A DNA stretch of 43,903 nt from Methanofastidiosum sp. (GTDB lineage: Archaea > Methanobacteriota_B > Thermococci > Methanofastidiosales > Methanofastidiosaceae). How positions within the stretch are numbered: the first letter of the stretch is position 1; each line of letters begins with the position of its first letter. Positions 32,304 through 39,909 of the stretch are shown here, piece by piece. The notes below the pieces were generated by a model. The model had not been told where the DNA came from and made no database searches. It saw only the letters and a program-made list of their open reading frames with translations. The DNA lies in assembly GCA_035362715.1 (NCBI GenBank), contig DAOSDU010000004.1:102501-146403 (forward strand). Reading direction: 5' to 3'. The translations under genes were made by a program, and so were the position numbers.

Positions 32304-34712
32304 TTAGTATTCATCAATTAATCCTAACTTTTTTAGTCTGGCTCTAATAGCACTATTTTGTCTTTCAAAAACTTTAGCAATGTCACTTATTGAAGTTCCT
32401 TGATTAAATAAATTAATCAATTTAGCTTCCTCTTCAGACTCCCATTTCTCATAGGCTCTGGGGTGTTTCATTCTTAATTTATCTATTCTATCCTGATAAG
32501 ATTTTTTCGGGATAAGATCTTCAAGCCTTACAGATTTAACTTCATCAGGGATTTGTACATCTTCTTTTTCATTAAGAAGTTTCTTGCCACAATAAGGGCA
32601 AAACAAAAAACTATCTTCTATCCTGTTACTACAATCACTGCAAACTAAAGGGATATCATTATTTATTATATTTAATATCAAGAAGTTACTTCTATCGATA
32701 AATTCTCCAGGTATTTCCTTTATGAAAGAAGACTCGTTGCCTATTTCAGTTATCAAAAATAGCTCTTCCTTGGCTCTAGTCATTGCCACATAAAAAAGCC
32801 TTCGCTCTTCTTCCATCCTTAACTCGTAATTTGTTTCTTTTATGATCTGGAATATTCGATCTTCTCCCCATACACTTGGAAATCCATACAAGCCTGAAGT
32901 TAATCCTATTAGAAATACTACTCTAGCTTCTAAGCCTTTGGCAGAATGAATCGTTCCAGAGGGCACTCTGATATTTGCTTTAGCTAGTTCGTATTTGTAT
33001 GGGTCAAACATTCGTTTCTTTCTGTAAAGAATTAAAATATCTTCACGATTATAGCCGTTATCTAAAAATTGCTTTATATTCTCTACTACCTTTTCGACAC
33101 CGTCTTCTGATTCTTTCTTTGATGCGTAAAGATAAAGTTTTTTTCCTTTTTTTGATATAGAGCGTATTTCTTTAGCTATTTGAAATTTATTGTGCTTTAT
33201 AACCTCACTAGAAGCAGAAACGATATTATCATGGCTCCTGTAATTTATATCAAGTTTTATGATTTTAGAGTTTTCAAAATATTTTTCAAAGTTAACTATG
33301 TATTCTACTTCTGAACCTCTCCACCCATAAATGCTCTGCCAGTCGTCTCCTACACAAAATAATTGTGTTTCTTCTGTCAATAATAGTTTAAGTAATTTTA
33401 CTTGGAGAGTATTTACATCCTGAAACTCATCTACTAGAATATATTTGTATTTTGTTTGGAAGATACTTTTAACGTCAGGATAGTTATTAAGTAAGTCAAT
33501 CGTTTTTATTATTAAATCGTTAAAATCTAGATATGAATGATAAGTACAATAATCTGAGAAGCTTTTGATTATTGGTTCTATAAGAATGTAAAAATCTTTT
33601 ACTCTTTTATGCGGATCATTCTGAGATTTTTGATATATTTCTAAAAAATCTCTTCCCTCAACTTTTATTTTATCTATTACACTAGTTAACTCCGCTACAA
33701 ATCTATCCAGTTCCTTATGATAACCTGAAAACTCTTCTTCAAACTTAAGGGCAGGTAATTTTGTAATATCTTTGTGAATTCTTGGCGAAATAACTTTCTC
33801 TAATTCTCTGTGAAATTCATTTATATCGACAGTCATAGATTCAAAAACTTTGAAATAAGCTTTGCCTGCTTCTTTGAAATCTATTTCCTTTAGTGCCGTT
33901 GGGGAGCTGCGATTGCTTACGTGTTCGATGTAGAGATTAGCTTCTGGTATGAAAAAATCTGGATTTGCTTTATAATCCGATATTTGAAGGGGTGATTCAT
34001 ACTCATAATCTATATTGTGTCGATAAAGCCAATCTGCAATATATCTCTCAGATTTGGATCTTACAGATTCGCCCCTTAGAGTAATATAAGGCCGTGGATA
34101 TTGATTAGGGTAATTAGTATTTACCTTTAACCTTAATTCTTCAACGTAATGGTCTAGAATATACCTTTTTAATAACAATAAATATTCTTTATCGCTAGCA
34201 CAAGCTAATATTAGTTTATGTAAGATTTCTTTAGAATCCTCAGGTGCTTGAAAATAAGTTCCTAGTGTATCACCGTATTCCTTATCTGGCAGAATTTTAA
34301 ATCTATTATCAAATTCTTTGGCACCATTATTTCTCAATATATAAAAACAAAGACTATGAAAAGTTCTGACTGTTAAGTTATTGAGCCACGGATATTTTGA
34401 TACATATTTTTTTCTTTCCTCATATTTCTGCTTGTTTGTTATTTTTTTATTATATACTATATTCTTGTACTCACATTTATCATCGGCTTCAATAATTAAC
34501 TTATCAAACATTTCATTTGCTGCGTTTCTGGCAAATGTAATGGCTAAAATCTCTGAAGGGTCTACATTCTGTTCAAAAATAAGATACATGATTTTTTGAA
34601 TTATTGTTTTTGTCTTGCCACTTCCTGCACCGGCCAAGACAAGTAACCGTTTGTCCTCACTTACAACAGCTTCTCTCTGCTTTTCGTTAAGTCCTTGGAG
34701 AGTAGGATTCAT
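32304..34712 (-). CDS. UvrD/Rep-family helicase with nuclease-like insert, zinc ribbon and C-terminal HTH
   Basis: This 802-residue superfamily 1A helicase has Walker A LAGAGSGKTKT (about residue 29), VRTFHSLC, motif II LVDEFQDVN (about 427), VGDDWQSIYGWRG and FYVAMTRAKEEL. At about 215-300 sits a PD-(D/E)xK-like segment (SERYIADWL, NPDFFIPEANLYIEHVS). It has Glu-His-Val where Glu-x-Lys is usual, as in helicase IV-like proteins. Near 690-712 is a zinc ribbon (CSDC, CPYCGKKL), and the last 35 residues form a DNA-binding HTH (GTSISDIAKVFERQNSAIRARLKKLGL). ATG 34712 with GGTGAA is the true start; upstream codons overlap the shared promoter block. Confidence 0.9.
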   Translation of the reverse strand: MNPTLQGLNEKQREAVVSEDKRLLVLAGAGSGKTKTIIQKIMYLIFEQNVDPSEILAITFARNAANEMFDKLIIEADDKCEYKNIVYNKKITNKQKYEERKKYVSKYPWLNNLTVRTFHSLCFYILRNNGAKEFDNRFKILPDKEYGDTLGTYFQAPEDSKEILHKLILACASDKEYLLLLKRYILDHYVEELRLKVNTNYPNQYPRPYITLRGESVRSKSERYIADWLYRHNIDYEYESPLQISDYKANPDFFIPEANLYIEHVSNRSSPTALKEIDFKEAGKAYFKVFESMTVDINEFHRELEKVISPRIHKDITKLPALKFEEEFSGYHKELDRFVAELTSVIDKIKVEGRDFLEIYQKSQNDPHKRVKDFYILIEPIIKSFSDYCTYHSYLDFNDLIIKTIDLLNNYPDVKSIFQTKYKYILVDEFQDVNTLQVKLLKLLLTEETQLFCVGDDWQSIYGWRGSEVEYIVNFEKYFENSKIIKLDINYRSHDNIVSASSEVIKHNKFQIAKEIRSISKKGKKLYLYASKKESEDGVEKVVENIKQFLDNGYNREDILILYRKKRMFDPYKYELAKANIRVPSGTIHSAKGLEARVVFLIGLTSGLYGFPSVWGEDRIFQIIKETNYELRMEEERRLFYVAMTRAKEELFLITEIGNESSFIKEIPGEFIDRSNFLILNIINNDIPLVCSDCSNRIEDSFLFCPYCGKKLLNEKEDVQIPDEVKSVRLEDLIPKKSYQDRIDKLRMKHPRAYEKWESEEEAKLINLFNQGTSISDIAKVFERQNSAIRARLKKLGLIDEY

Positions 34713-34762
34713 TATTTCACCATCAATAAAAAAAATACTATGAACACTGATATGATACAGCA

Positions 34763-34802
34763 TATATAAGAATATGGAAAAAAATAGGGAAAATAGCGAA
34801 AA
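34763..34802 (-). promoter_or_regulatory. Shared TTTTCCCTA promoter block, copy 3 (drives the UvrD-like helicase)
   Basis: On the minus strand it reads TTTTCGCTA, TTTTCCCTA, TTTTTTTCC and the TATA segment ATATTCTTATATATG, 51 bases before ATG 34712. One base differs in the distal CCCTA unit. Confidence 0.78.
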
Positions 34803-34806
34803 GGGC

Positions 34807-34824
34807 GGCCCTAAAAATAACACT
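34807..34824. repeat. Element palindrome, half copy
   Basis: GGCCCTAAAAATAACACT: the left arm and centre are intact and the right arm is lost. It directly abuts promoter block copy 3. Confidence 0.65.
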
Positions 34825-34888
34825 AGTAAAATCATTCAGTTTAACTTGATAAACTAGATTTGGTTATTTCTTGATATAATAATCCATT

Positions 34889-35572
34889 TCAGGGAATCTT
34901 AGAATACATAAAGATAAAGAATAGTAGAAAGATGAAATAGAATCCAATAAGCGGAAATATGTCCACTTTATAATCTTCTCCAGAATATTTTTCAATATAA
35001 TGTTCTTCTGAATTTGCAAGATTGTCTAGTCTTTTCTTAATAGGAATAAATGCCAGATACATAGAGAATATATTGCCAATTAAGATAAAAATTAGAAATA
35101 ATTTAAAAAATAAATTCCAGATATTCTCTTCAAGCATAATGGAAAACATACCCGAAAAGAATGGAACGCCCCAAAATATTAAGGCAGGTAAAGTGGGCAA
35201 GTGTGATAAAGCATAATATCTGCCAATTGTATTGATTCCAATTTCTTTTTTTCCTTTGAGATATCTTACCATATCTTTTTTTATTTCGTCATGGTAATAG
35301 TATTCAGCCCCAACAAACCACATCCAAAAACCATACACTCTTTCATCAAAAGTGATAACAGTTCCAGAAATGTGATTTTCCAATTTTAGACTAATCCATA
35401 TCCGACTAATCTTAAAACTATAAAAATAATTATATGCTAAAAGTGAATTTTCATCTTCTTCTTTTACCTCTATCCCTTTTTCTGCAAGCCATTGCTTGAT
35501 CTCACTCTTGACCTGCTCTATGTCCTTGCCCTTTATCAGGTATGCCTTGCCGGGTTTGAAGTCAGATGTCAT
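34889..35572 (-). CDS. Unknown membrane protein
   Basis: The 227 residues have a soluble N-terminal part of about 120 residues (starting TSDFKPGKAYLIKGKDIEQV) and three hydrophobic segments (about 125-145, 152-175 and 207-225). No family is recognised. ATG 35572 directly follows the stop of the upstream membrane gene (TAA-ATG), so the two are co-translated and probably interact. Expression would come from shared promoter block copy 4. Confidence 0.7.
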   Translation of the reverse strand: MTSDFKPGKAYLIKGKDIEQVKSEIKQWLAEKGIEVKEEDENSLLAYNYFYSFKISRIWISLKLENHISGTVITFDERVYGFWMWFVGAEYYYHDEIKKDMVRYLKGKKEIGINTIGRYYALSHLPTLPALIFWGVPFFSGMFSIMLEENIWNLFFKLFLIFILIGNIFSMYLAFIPIKKRLDNLANSEEHYIEKYSGEDYKVDIFPLIGFYFIFLLFFIFMYSKIP

Positions 35573-35905
35573 TTATTTAGTCCCTCTTTGTTTTTGATTA
35601 ATCTTATCTATTCTGACTTTGTATTTTTGGTATGTATTATAGAAAAGCCAGCCTATAGAAAAAACATAGAGGAAAGTAATGATTATTTTGAACTCGATTC
35701 TAGATTCTGAAGACCACAAAGGCAGAGATAGTAAAAATAATTGGAAAAAAATACCCCCTAAGATATAGCCCCACGCATTGAATCGATACATGCCTTTGGG
35801 AATTCCAGAAAAAAATGGAAAAAGGGTCTTCCCTGAATAAAAATAGTAAAGTCCTATCAGTATAAAAATATATGATCCAATAATAAGTGGAATAAAATTT
35901 ATCAT
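35573..35905 (-). CDS. Small membrane protein, unknown function
   Basis: The 110 residues have three hydrophobic segments (about 3-22, 44-63 and 73-90) and a basic C-terminal tail (KYKVRIDKINQKQRGTK). No family is recognised. It is the first gene of a two-gene unit with the 227-residue membrane protein. Its promoter is shared block copy 4, about 60 bases upstream of ATG 35905. Confidence 0.68.
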   Translation of the reverse strand: MINFIPLIIGSYIFILIGLYYFYSGKTLFPFFSGIPKGMYRFNAWGYILGGIFFQLFLLSLPLWSSESRIEFKIIITFLYVFSIGWLFYNTYQKYKVRIDKINQKQRGTK

Positions 35906-35965
35906 GCTAAATCGCTTTTAATGGCCCTTACTTTTTTATTATTAGCCTAATCTCATCTTTCCATA

Positions 35966-36005
35966 TATATAAGAATATGGAAAAAAATAGGGAAAATAGG
36001 GAAAA
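35966..36005 (-). promoter_or_regulatory. Shared TTTTCCCTA promoter block, copy 4 (drives two membrane genes)
   Basis: On the minus strand it reads TTTTCCCTA twice, then TTTTTTTCC and ATATTCTTATATATA. It is identical over 40 bases to copy 1 at 18551-18590 although the genes behind them differ. Confidence 0.8.
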
Positions 36006-36021
36006 GGCTCACAGTTATTCT

Positions 36022-36039
36022 GGCCCTAATTTTAAGATT
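36022..36039. repeat. Element palindrome, half copy
   Basis: GGCCCTAATTTTAAGATT: left arm intact, right arm lost. It is 16 bases upstream of promoter block copy 4. Confidence 0.6.
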
Positions 36040-36135
36040 AAATATACTATATTATCATAATCCGTGTCAAACGTGACATCAAAATATTAAAAATAATAAA
36101 AGTTCCTATAATTGGGTGAATAAAAAAGTTTTTCT

Positions 36136-36174
36136 AAAAAATGTGTCATTGATGTCACATATGTCACATTTTTA
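36136..36174 (-). terminator. Probable terminator of the PrimPol-helicase gene
   Basis: Just after the stop, the minus strand has AAAAATGTG and CACATTTTTT enclosing repeated TGTGACAT units, giving a hairpin ending in a T run. TGTCAC/GTGACA also recurs at about 36064-36076, so protein binding is another possibility. Confidence 0.5.
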
Positions 36175-36176
36175 GA

Positions 36177-39080
36177 TTAATATAAATTTGGCCTAAAGCT
36201 ATTTCTCATCCTTTCAAGTTTATCATTATCAATTTCAATTCCTTCATAATATCTGCCGTTGTGATCTCTTGATCTTTTGATTCCTATCTGGGCAAGTCTT
36301 CTTCCAAATACCCTGTTTGGAATTGGATTGATTTTTACAAAGCTGCAGTACTCTTCATAGGTCTGGTAAAGCTCTCCGGTCTTTGTTTTGCCTAGAGTCT
36401 CTGTCGTGCAGATATCCTCTAAAAACTCCTTGATTGGATCCATCTCTTCCTCATATTCTTTTGTTGCAAGTTCAACCGACTTTGGAGTTTTTAGCCCTTC
36501 AGATTGCCACCTTCTGCACCCTTCAAGCGCCCAGTTCAAAATGCCTGGGAGCTCCTCCTTTAGTTTTTTACCAAGCTCTTTGTCCTTCTTTTCTTCTGGG
36601 ATTTTCACATTAAACGGTATTAGTCTTATCCTTCTCCATATTGCAAAGTCACCGCCCTTGATTATCGGCTTATTATTGGCTACTAGCCAGATCTTGAAGT
36701 TTGGCAGAAACTCAAACTCCTCTGAATATAGAAATCTGGCCTTAATTGTATCCTCACCAGTTACCTGTTTAACAAGACTCTCTGCAAGTTGCTTTCCCTC
36801 CTCGATCTCTATCGTGCTTACAAGCCTAGCTCCTTTGAGTCTTGCTAGATCATTTCTAGGGCCAGAATCGTTCTTCCTAACAGTGAAAGTTGAAAAGTCA
36901 GTCTGCTTTGCATAGTCTCCAAGTAAGGCTTTTAGAACATTCATAAAGGTAGATTTCCCGTTTTGGCCCCCACCATAAAGAAAGATAAGTATCTGCTCAC
37001 CTGTATCTCCTGTGAGGCTGTATCCAACGAGCTCCTGGATATAAGAAATTAGTTCTATATCACCTTCGAAGATCTCATGAAGGAAATTCTCCCATAAAGG
37101 GCATTTTGCCTCGGAATCATAAACTACATCGACAATCTTTGTGATATAGCTATCTTTAGAATGGGCCTCATCAAACTCCATTGTCTTTAGATCTATTGTT
37201 CCATTTCGAACATTCAAAAGAAATAGATCTTTATCAAGATCATCTGGAGTTATAGGCACCATAGCCATCGCAGCATTTACCATTGCATTTAATCTTGGCT
37301 CCATCTGAGAAGTTAACGCCCAGTTGGATAACTTTCTCTGATTTTCTAGATATGGCTCCATAGAAGCCTCTGAAAAAATAAATCTTGCAACTTCCATAGC
37401 TATGAGCTTAATCTTTTTTACCGAGTCCTCTTCCCATCTATCCCCGTTCCATATATACCATCTTCCAAGAGAACTGCAATACCTTATAGTCTCGCCATAG
37501 TACTTGACCATGCGCTCTGCATTTCCCATATCGCTCAAAGTGAAAAAACTCTTTTGAAAATCTGTAGTTATTTTAGATACCTCTTTTTCTGGCAACGGCT
37601 CTTGCATTCTAACTTGATTTATCGCAAGGAGTGTGGCTCGGATGTGCTCTGGATCAAGACCGATGTTTCTCAGAGTTCCAGATATTGATGTTAAGGCCTT
37701 ATTTCTCTCCCCTTGTTTTATCTTACCTTCAAATATGTTGGGCTTACTTCTAATCTTTTCCTTGAAGGCTTCAACTAGCTCGGTAGGCATTTCAGCAATT
37801 TCTGTTTCAAGTATGGGATTAATCCACCTATACTCTTTTCCAGTAGGGTGTATGCTTGGAGGTGCCACTATAAGCCCCCCTCCCCCCCTTATGTCGATAT
37901 CAGGATAGATCCCAATATGACTGCCCCATTTGTCTGTGTTTTTAAAATAGTAGTGTTTTCCTCTTATTGACTTTGTTACGACCGTTAATGGCATTTCCTT
38001 GTTGTAAAGTATTTCTAAAGATTTTTTGCCCTGTTCTTTATCTACATCGACTACTACTAAGTTATTTATTTCTCCAGTTATAATTCCAATATTTGCCTCA
38101 GGCTGCTTTGTCCACCAAGAAATAACATCCTCTCTTCTTGCCCTCTCTTTCTCATACTTCCCCCATTTGATCATTGGAAATTTATCACGGGGTACGAGGG
38201 GCAGAATGTTTAATCCTGCGTCATAATAGGTCAAAGCCCAATCCATCAGTGTCTTTGGGCCACAAGCTGCATCTTTTACAACTGCATTTTCGATAAGAAT
38301 CTCATATGTTCTTTTTGGTATCTTTCCAATATCTCCTTTTTTATAAGGGCCATATACCTTTAGATCGTCTCCGTAAAAGTTAGGAGCATCCTCTAAGAAT
38401 AAGACTTCCTTGAGATATATTTTTTGGGCCAGTTCATCAATTAGAGGATAGTTTAACCTAAGTGAAAGTGTCAGGATAGTTTCTGGAACCTTCTGATTTC
38501 TATAAATTATTGGGGAATTCTTACACAAAAAATTAATGGCCTTTTCTTTTGAAATTGTCCTATGGACATGACGCCATGTATTTCCTTCTTTGTGTACACT
38601 CTTTAGTACTGGCGTGAATATTTTTTCGTAGATTAGTTCAAAGAGAATAATCTCTACTCTTGAAAGCTCATTTGTCCCCCAGTATAATGTGACCAGTTCG
38701 ATAGAAGTTGGCTGCTGCCAGTTTGAAGCTATATCGAAGCTTTCCAACATAGCTAAGTGAAATCCTTTAAGGAAGAACAATCTTTCAATCGATGTTTTTG
38801 GCCCTAAATTTAGGGCCTCTAGATTCTCATACACAAGTACGGCATTATCTAGGTCAAGATACTGAAAACGCTTGTCCTTTGCGCATGCCCTAAGATCTTC
38901 AAGAAACTTTTTTTCTCTATCCTCATTAGTTATCATGGGGTAGTCTAAACAAGTATGCGAAACTGGATAATTACTGGTATACTCTAGATAGCTTTCGAGG
39001 TCTTTATCATCAAAGTAGACGTCGTGAATTATGCCTTCATGCTTAACTATACCACTCTTTTCCCAATAAGAAAATAGCAT
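36177..39080 (-). CDS. Element replication protein: PrimPol primase and SF3 helicase
   Basis: The 967 residues have three parts. Residues 1-280 match no domain I know. At 280-440 is a bifunctional primase-polymerase domain (DWALTYYDAGLNILPL, IGIITG, the metal-binding LVVVDVDKE near 344, GKHYYF near 377, GGGGLIVAPPS). The C-terminal half is a D5/P4-type superfamily 3 helicase with Walker A LYGGGQNGKST (about 706), LVSTIEIEEG, WLVANNKP and the arginine-finger region AIWRRIRLIPF. Such fusions initiate replication of plasmids and viruses, so this element should replicate on its own after excision. A perfect copy of the element palindrome lies in the coding sequence at 38800-38817. ATG 39080 has GGTGG upstream. 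Confidence 0.94.
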   Translation of the reverse strand: MLFSYWEKSGIVKHEGIIHDVYFDDKDLESYLEYTSNYPVSHTCLDYPMITNEDREKKFLEDLRACAKDKRFQYLDLDNAVLVYENLEALNLGPKTSIERLFFLKGFHLAMLESFDIASNWQQPTSIELVTLYWGTNELSRVEIILFELIYEKIFTPVLKSVHKEGNTWRHVHRTISKEKAINFLCKNSPIIYRNQKVPETILTLSLRLNYPLIDELAQKIYLKEVLFLEDAPNFYGDDLKVYGPYKKGDIGKIPKRTYEILIENAVVKDAACGPKTLMDWALTYYDAGLNILPLVPRDKFPMIKWGKYEKERARREDVISWWTKQPEANIGIITGEINNLVVVDVDKEQGKKSLEILYNKEMPLTVVTKSIRGKHYYFKNTDKWGSHIGIYPDIDIRGGGGLIVAPPSIHPTGKEYRWINPILETEIAEMPTELVEAFKEKIRSKPNIFEGKIKQGERNKALTSISGTLRNIGLDPEHIRATLLAINQVRMQEPLPEKEVSKITTDFQKSFFTLSDMGNAERMVKYYGETIRYCSSLGRWYIWNGDRWEEDSVKKIKLIAMEVARFIFSEASMEPYLENQRKLSNWALTSQMEPRLNAMVNAAMAMVPITPDDLDKDLFLLNVRNGTIDLKTMEFDEAHSKDSYITKIVDVVYDSEAKCPLWENFLHEIFEGDIELISYIQELVGYSLTGDTGEQILIFLYGGGQNGKSTFMNVLKALLGDYAKQTDFSTFTVRKNDSGPRNDLARLKGARLVSTIEIEEGKQLAESLVKQVTGEDTIKARFLYSEEFEFLPNFKIWLVANNKPIIKGGDFAIWRRIRLIPFNVKIPEEKKDKELGKKLKEELPGILNWALEGCRRWQSEGLKTPKSVELATKEYEEEMDPIKEFLEDICTTETLGKTKTGELYQTYEEYCSFVKINPIPNRVFGRRLAQIGIKRSRDHNGRYYEGIEIDNDKLERMRNSFRPNLY
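38800..38817. repeat. Element palindrome, perfect copy inside the PrimPol gene
   Basis: GGCCCTAAATTTAGGGCC encodes residues near 90 of the replication protein (the palindrome is read in frame). It is the only copy inside a gene. Confidence 0.85.
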
Positions 39081-39126
39081 AATATCAGGCCACCTTACAG
39101 AAGGCCTTAGTGATTATTAGGATCTT

Positions 39127-39144
39127 GGCCCTAAAATTAGCATC
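39127..39144. repeat. Element palindrome, half copy
   Basis: GGCCCTAAAATTAGCATC lies 47 bases upstream of the PrimPol start codon. Confidence 0.62.
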
Positions 39145-39250
39145 TATTGAAAACATGGATAAAATATTTTTGAGCCATTGATTATCCTTATCTCGGCATA
39201 GTTGCATTTCAAATGATAATTTTATTAAAAATATCCCTATTTTAGAATTT

Positions 39251-39268
39251 GGCCCTAATTTTAAGGCC
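39251..39268. repeat. Element palindrome, full copy
   Basis: GGCCCTAATTTTAAGGCC has one broken pair. With the half copy at 39127 it brackets the putative promoter of the PrimPol gene, a usual place for an origin. The 39081-39368 gap holds no other feature that I can see. Confidence 0.78.
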
Positions 39269-39354
39269 AAATAGATTATAATTAGACTTTATTTTAGAAA
39301 ATCTATTCTATTAATTAAAATATGGTAAAAATGGCCTAAAATCAATACGCATTT

Positions 39355-39381
39355 GTAATAAAAAGAAGTGCGGTCGCCGGG
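39355..39381. repeat. tRNA-proximal attachment site (att)
   Basis: These 27 bases are identical to 14701-14727. Positions 39369-39381 are the 3' end of tRNA-Gly. Recombination between the copies would remove the element and leave tRNA-Gly intact beside the Toprim gene. Confidence 0.92.
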
Positions 39382-39440
39382 ATTCGAACCCGAGTTGCGA
39401 GCTTGGCAAGCTCGCGTGCTAGCCACTACACTACAACCGC
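39369..39440 (-). tRNA. tRNA-Gly (anticodon GCC), integration target
   Basis: On the minus strand, acceptor arms GCGGTTG and CGACCGC pair (one G-T). Loop TTGCCAA is closed by GCGAGC/GCTCGC, giving anticodon GCC. The T loop TTCGAAT and discriminator A are present; CCA is not encoded. The last 13 bases are the att core. Confidence 0.95.
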
Positions 39441-39472
39441 ATTACTAAGAGTATTTTTCTACTCCTAAAAAA

Positions 39473-39483
39473 TATATATAAAG
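39473..39483 (-). promoter_or_regulatory. TATA box of tRNA-Gly
   Basis: ATATATATAAA (reads TTTATATATAT on the minus strand) ends 33 bases upstream of the tRNA 5' end at 39440. The symmetrical AT run could also serve rightward transcription. Confidence 0.5.
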
Positions 39484-39546
39484 GTTTTGGTTATTTTTCT
39501 CTAACTTTAGGCAAAAACTTTTATTTCATTGTTCACTAAACAATTT

Positions 39547-39909
39547 GTGGAAACTACTTTTGTGCTTCTGAGATCAGAATCATTTGATAAAATATTGACA
39601 TCTCTCTCTGATATGAAGAGATATGGTGACCTAAAGGTAATTGGGAAACCCAAAGTTATCACAGAGGAATTTTCAGAAACACTTTTGAAAAAAACCCTAA
39701 AACAAGAAGTAAAAATAAAATTTAAAGCCAATGTGATAGCATCCGTTGAGGGCGAAGGCGGTCTAATAATAGACAGACTTCGAAAGATTCACCCTCCTGC
39801 ACACATGATTGCTATAACTGATAAAAATGAACTCTATTTACTAGTTCAAAGGTCACTTAAAGATTTTAATAATCTAAAAGGGTATACAAAACCAAAGGTG
39901 GGAGAATGA
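39547..39909 (+). CDS. Conserved archaeal protein, DUF356-like
   Basis: This protein of about 120 residues shows FVLLRSESFDKILTSLSDM, LKVIGKPKVITEEFSE and IRKIHPPAH-like RLRKIHPPAHMIAI. I take this to be the DUF356 family of methanogen and related archaea, of unknown function; the assignment is from memory of the pattern. GTG 39547 is preferred because an AT-rich box (ACTTTTATTT, 39517-39526) lies at leaderless spacing; TTG 39529 is the alternative. Its stop overlaps the start of the phosphopantetheine adenylyltransferase gene by 4 bases, so the two are translated together. Confidence 0.65.
   Translation: METTFVLLRSESFDKILTSLSDMKRYGDLKVIGKPKVITEEFSETLLKKTLKQEVKIKFKANVIASVEGEGGLIIDRLRKIHPPAHMIAITDKNELYLLVQRSLKDFNNLKGYTKPKVGE

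Larger units (their letters stand above)
14701..39381. mobile_element. Integrative element inserted in the 3' end of tRNA-Gly(GCC)
   Basis: The element is bounded by an identical 27-bp direct repeat at 14701-14727 and 39355-39381. The repeat holds the 3'-terminal 13 bases of tRNA-Gly and 14 bases beyond it. An intact tyrosine recombinase is next to the distal copy, and a PrimPol-SF3 helicase replication protein is next to the tRNA copy. Length is about 24.65 kb counting one repeat copy. The integrase gene is not split by the att site, so this is not the SSV type. Cargo includes a secreted protease, toxin-antitoxin-like pairs, membrane proteins and helicases. No capsid, portal, terminase or conjugation gene was recognised, so whether it is plasmid-like or viral is open. 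Confidence 0.9.

Noticed and set aside
18551..36005. Four 40-bp repeats considered as a CRISPR array
   Set aside because: They are scattered over 17 kb, occur on both strands, contain a TATA box and always precede a gene; there are no spacers and no cas genes.
39085..39270. Minus-strand 61-codon open frame before the PrimPol gene
   Set aside because: It starts with a TTG inside a palindrome copy and reads through another, has no ribosome site and no protein-like composition. The frame is best explained by the repeats.
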